Under the pieces are notes generated by a model. It was not told the DNA's origin. It did not search any database and was given only the letters and a program-made list of their open reading frames with translations. 64,000 bases of DNA from Trileptium ribeirensis (taxonomy: Eukaryota > Nematoda > Enoplea > Enoplida > Thoracostomopsidae), in NCBI GenBank assembly GCA_030248225.1, contig JASANE010030034.1, forward strand, positions 107,558 to 171,557, given 5' to 3'. The position numbers were made by a program, and so were the translations under genes. Below are positions 59,701 through 64,000 of this stretch, in pieces (within the stretch, counting starts at the first letter, position 1; the number at the start of each line of letters is the position of its first letter).

Positions 59701-62700
59701 TCTCCTCGCCCACAGAAGTTGTATGCAGGCATTATTCCCAAACAGGCGGAAAATTTTACTAGCGGAGACCCACGAATCGTAGCTGAGGCGAATCGTGTGG
59801 AGCTGAATCTGACTGTTGGATGTAGAGAAAATTCATTTGCTCCGTCCTCCCGTCGCAACGCCCATCTCCTCGCCCACAAAAGTTGTATGCAGGTATTATT
59901 CCCAAACAGGCGGGAAATTTTACTAGCGGAGACCCACGAATCGTAGCTGAGGCGAATCGTGTGGAGCTGAATCTGACTGTTGGATGTAGAGAAAATTCAT
60001 TTGCTCCCTCCTCCCGTCGCAACGCCCATCTCCTCGCCCACAAAAGTTGTATGCAGGCATTATTACCAAACAGGCGGAAAATTTGCTAGCGGCGACCCAC
60101 GCATCGTAGCTGAGGCGAATCGTGTGGAGCTGAATCTGACTGTTGGATGTAGAGAAAATTCATTTGCTCCCTCCTCCCGTCGCAACGCCCATCTCCTCGC
60201 CCACAAAAGTTGTATGCAGGCATTATTACCAAACAGGCGGAAAATTTAACTATCGGAGACCCACGCATCGTAGCTGAGGCGAATCGTGTGGAGCTGAATC
60301 TCACTGTTGGAAGTAGGGAAAATTCATTCGCTCCCTCCTCCGTACGGACACCCATCTCCTCGCCCACAGAAGTTGTATGCAGGCATTATTCCCAAACAGG
60401 CGGAAAATTTTACTAGCGGAGACCCACGAATCGTAGCTGAGGCGAATCGTGTGGAGCTGAATCTGACTGTTGGATGTAGAGAAAATTCATTTGCTCCGTC
60501 CTCCCGTCGCAACGCCCATCTCCTCGCCCACAAAAGTTGTATGCAGGCATTATTCCCAAACAGGCGGAAAATTTTACTATGCGGAGACCACGCACGAATC
60601 GTAGCTGAGGCGAATTTTGTGGAGCTGAATCTGACTGTTGGATGTAGGGAAAAATAATTTGATCCCTCCTCCCGTCGCAACGCCCATCTCCTCGCCCACA
60701 AAAGTTGTATGCAGGCATTATTCCCAAACAGGCGGAAAATTTACTAGCGGAGACCCACGCATCGTAGCTGAGGCGAATCGTGTGGAGCTGAATCTGACTG
60801 TTGGATATAGGGAAAATTCATTTGCGCCCTCCTCCCGTCGCAACGCCCATCTCCTCGCCCACAAAAGTTGTATGCAGGCATTATTCCCAAACAGGCAGAA
60901 AATTTAACTATCGGAGACCCACGCATCGTAGCTGAGGCTAATCGTGTGGAGCTGAATCTGACTGTTGGAAGTAGGGAAAATTCATTCACCCCCTCCTCCG
61001 GACGGACACCCACCTCCTCGCCCACAGAAGTTGTATGCAGGCATTATTCCCAAACAGGCGGAAAATTTTACTAGCGAGACCCACGCATCGTAGCTGAGGC
61101 GGATCGTGTGGAGCTGAATCTGACTGTTGGAAGTAGGGAAAATTCATTCGTTCCCTCCTCCGGACGGACGCCTATCTCCTCGCCCACAGAAGTTGTATGC
61201 AAGCATTATTCCCAAACAGGCGGAAAATTTTACTAGCAGAGACCCACGCATCGTAGCTAAGGCGAATCGTGTGGAGCTGAATCTGACTGTTGGATGTAGG
61301 GAAAATTCATTTGCTCCCTCCTTCCGTCGTAACGCCCATCTCCTCGCCCACAAAAGTTGTATGTAGGCATTATTCCCAAACAGGCGGAAAATTTTACTAA
61401 CGGAGACCCACGCATCGTAGCTGAGGCGAATCGTGTGGACCTGAATCTGACTGTTGGATGTAGGGAAAAATCATTTGCTCCCTCCTCCCGTCGCAACGCC
61501 CATCTCCTCGCCCACAAAAGTTGTATGCAGGCTTTATTCCCAAACAGGCGGAAAATTTACTAGCGGAGACCCACGCATCGTAGCTGAGGCGAATCGTGTG
61601 GAGCTGAATCTGACTGTTGGATGTAGGGAAAATTCATTTGCGCCCTCCTTCCGTCGCAACGCCCATCTCCTCGCCCACAGAAGTTGTATGCAGGCATTAT
61701 TCCCAAACAGGCGGAAAATTTTACTAGCGAGACCCACGCATCGTAGCTGAGGCGGATCGTGTGGAGCTGAATCTGACTGTTGGAAGTAGGGAAAATTCAT
61801 TCGTTCCCTCCTCCGGACGGACGCCTATCTCCTCGCCCACAGAAGTTGTATGCAGGCATTATTCCCAAACAGGCGGAAAATTTTACTAGCGGAGACCCAC
61901 GCATCGTAGCTGAGGCGAATCGTGTGGAGCTGAATCTGACTGTTGGATGTAGGGAAAATTCATTTGCTCCCTACTCCCATCGTAACGCCCATCTCCTCGC
62001 CCACAAAAGTTGTATGTAGGCATTATTCCCAAACAGGCGGAAAGTTTTACTAACGGAGACCCACGCATCGTAGCTGAGGCGAATCGTGTGGAGCTGAATC
62101 TGACTGTTGGATGTAGGGAAAAATCATTTGCTCCCTCCTCCCGTCGCAACGCCCATCTCCTCGCCCACAAAAGTTGTATGCAGGCTTTATTCCCAAACAG
62201 GCGGAAAATTTTACTAACGGAGACCCACGCATCGTAGCTGAGGCGAATCGTGTGGAGCTGAATCTGACTGTTGGATGTAGGGAAAATTCATTTGCGCCCT
62301 CCTCCCGTTGCAACGCCCATCTCCTCGCCCACAAAAGTTGTATGCAGGCATTATTCCCAAACAGGCAGAAAATTTAACTATCGGAGACCCACGCATCGTA
62401 GCTGAGGCTAATCGTGTGGAGCTGAATCTGACTGTTGGAAGTAGGGAAAATTCATTCACCCCCTCCTCCGGACGGACACCCACCTCCTCGCCCACAGAAG
62501 TTGTATGCAGGCATTATTCCCAAACAGGCGGAAAATTTTACTAGCGAGACCCACGCATCGTAGCTGAGGCGGATCGTGTGGAGCTGAATCTCACTGTTGG
62601 AAGTAGGGAAAATTCATTCGTTCCCTCCTCCGGACGGACGCCTATCTCCTCGCCCACAGAAGTTGTATGCAAGCATTTCCAAACAGGCGGAAAATTTTAC

Positions 62701-64000
62701 TAGCAGAGACCCACGCATCGTAGCTAAGGCGAATCGTGTGGAGCTGAATCTGACTGTTGATGTAGGGAAAATTCATTTGCTCCCTCCTTCCGTCGTAACG
62801 CCCATCTCCTCGCCCACAAAAGTTGTATGTAGGCATTATTCCCAAACAGGCGGAAAATTTTACTGACGGAGACCCACGCATCGTAGCTGAGGCGAATCGT
62901 GTGGACCTGAATCTGACTGTTGGATGTAGGGAAAAATCATTTGCTCCCCTCCTCCCCGTCGCAACGCCCATCTCCTCGCCCACAAAAGTTGTATGCAGGC
63001 TTTATTCCCAAACAGGCGGAAAATTTACTAGCGGAGACCCACGCATCGTAGCTGAGGCGGATCGTGTGGAGCTGAATCTGACTGTTGGAAGTAGGGAAAA
63101 TTCATTAGAGCCCTCCTACCGTCGCAACGCCCCTCTCCTCGCCCACTGAAGTTGGATGCAGGCATTATTCCCAAACAGGCGGAAAATTTTACTAGCGAGA
63201 CCCACGCATCGTAGCTGAGGCGGATCGTGTGGAGCTGAATCTGACTGTTGGAAGTAGGGAAAATTCATTCGTTCCCTCCTCCGGACGGACGCCTATCTCC
63301 TCGCCCACAGAAGTTGAATGCAAGCATAATTCCCAAACAGGCGGAAAATTTTACCTCGCGGAGCCCACACATGCGTAGCTGAGGCGGAATCGTGTGGAGC
63401 TGAATCTGACTGTTGGATGTAGGGAAAATTCATTTGCTCCCTACTCCATCGCTAACGCCCATCTCCTCGCCCACAAAAGTTGTATGTAGGCATTATTCCC
63501 AAACAGGCGGAAAGTTTTACTAACGAGAACCCGCGCATCGCTAGCTGAGGCGAATCGTGTGGAGCTGAATCTGACTCTTGGATGTCAGGAAAAATTATTT
63601 GGTCCCTCCTCCCGTAGGTACGCCCATCTCCTCGCCCACAAAAGTTGTATGCAGGCTTTATTCCCAAACAGGCGGAAAATTTTACTAACAGAAACCCACG
63701 CATCGCAGCTGAGGCGAATAGTGCTGAAAACTGAATCTGACTGTTTTTGGATGTAGGAAAATTCATTTGCGCCCTCCTCCCGTTGCAACGCCCATCTCCT
63801 CACCCACAAAAGTTGTATGCAGGCATTATTACCAAACAGGCGGAAAATTTAACTATCGAGAACCGCGCATCGTAGCCTGAGAGCGAATCATATAAAGACT
63901 GAAACTCACTGTTGGAAGTAGGGGAAATGCCATTCGCTCCCTCCTCCGTACGGACACCCATCTCCTCGCCCACAAAAGTTGTATGCAGGCATTATTCCCA
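53798..64000. repeat. Satellite array, 163-166-bp monomers, about 62 copies, runs off the window
   Basis: The monomer contains GCCCACARAAGTTGTATGCA, GGCATTATTCCCAAACAGGC, GGAAAATTTTACTAGCGGAG, CCCACGCATCGTAGCTGAGG, GTGTGGAGCTGAATCTGACT and CTCCTCGCC. Starts of TTGTATG fall at 53830, 53996, 54162, 54328, 54492, 54655 and onward at 163-166 bp. Monomer subtypes can be told apart (GGAAGTAGG versus GGATGTAGG; CTAGCGG versus CTATCGG versus CTAACGG; GAATCGTG versus GAATTTTG). Monomers at about 63.1-63.9 kb are more diverged with indels. Open frames on both strands exist because monomers lack stops in several frames; 164 is not a multiple of three, so no long protein is encoded. Confidence 0.97.
58125..61718. 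repeat. Higher-order duplication inside the satellite, 13-monomer offset
   Basis: About 1.47 kb from 58125 recurs from about 60250 with an offset of 2124-2128 bp. The 4-bp shift comes from an irregular monomer at about 60575-60600. The stretch 58510-59590 matches 60638-61718 at exactly 2128. A shorter offset of 980 bp (6 monomers) links 57160-58110 with 58140-59090. Confidence 0.85.

Noticed and set aside
53830..63756. Dozens of 60-150-codon frames on both strands (MYAGIIPKQAEN..., MGEEMGVR...)
   Set aside because: All are readings of the 163-166-bp satellite monomer. Frames rotate each unit and end within about two units; no start context, splice sites or family.

Overview
The window comes from an animal nuclear genome, most likely an AT-rich, repeat-laden invertebrate. 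The reasons are GT-AG introns of 1.4 to 8 kb, glutamine- and serine-rich animal-type coding sequence, a piggyBac transposon with TTAA target duplications, and a large satellite array. I cannot place it further from the sequence alone.

The one well-supported gene runs on the + strand from the left part of the window to 36263. It is the 3' end of a CHD-family chromatin remodeller of the Kismet / CHD6-9 group (subfamily III). Ten introns joined by matching reading phase link eleven exons (1614-1688, 4693-5127, 13197-13332, 16130-16302, 19413-19731, 21345-21574, 23904-24025, 25531-25693, 27092-27782, 30035-30214, 34294-36263) into about 1,497 residues ending in TGA. Landmarks in order are a WPK...W-P segment, an RGRGRK basic patch, two BRK domains, a GL..L(D)PLQL hydrophobic segment, an NPFMAAAMASGLF segment, long polyglutamine, and an ELDLSKKK motif. 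The ATPase, chromodomains and SANT-SLIDE part would lie upstream of the window. A possible further upstream exon starts at 412, directly after a 59-bp tandem array.

The introns are filled with repeats: three TA-flanked mariner-type MITEs, a 1.2-kb terminal-inverted-repeat element in the last intron, a 4 x 293-bp array, degenerate ~165-bp tandem units, and a minisatellite whose units are small hairpins with compensatory stem changes (12.68-13.05 kb). The 3' flank of the gene carries a 130-bp unit repeated three times, each with an AATAAA.

From about 37 to 53.8 kb I see no convincing host gene. The region holds dispersed repeat pairs, short tandem arrays, an internally deleted piggyBac element (45051-47249) nested in an older repeat, a 188-bp foldback, and two clusters of 30-bp-period palindromic units. 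From about 53.8 kb to the right edge the window is one satellite of 163-166 bp monomers, about 62 copies, with blocks of 5, 6, 9, 10 and 13 monomers duplicated inside it. The array continues past the window. Open frames inside the satellite are by-products of the repeat and not genes.
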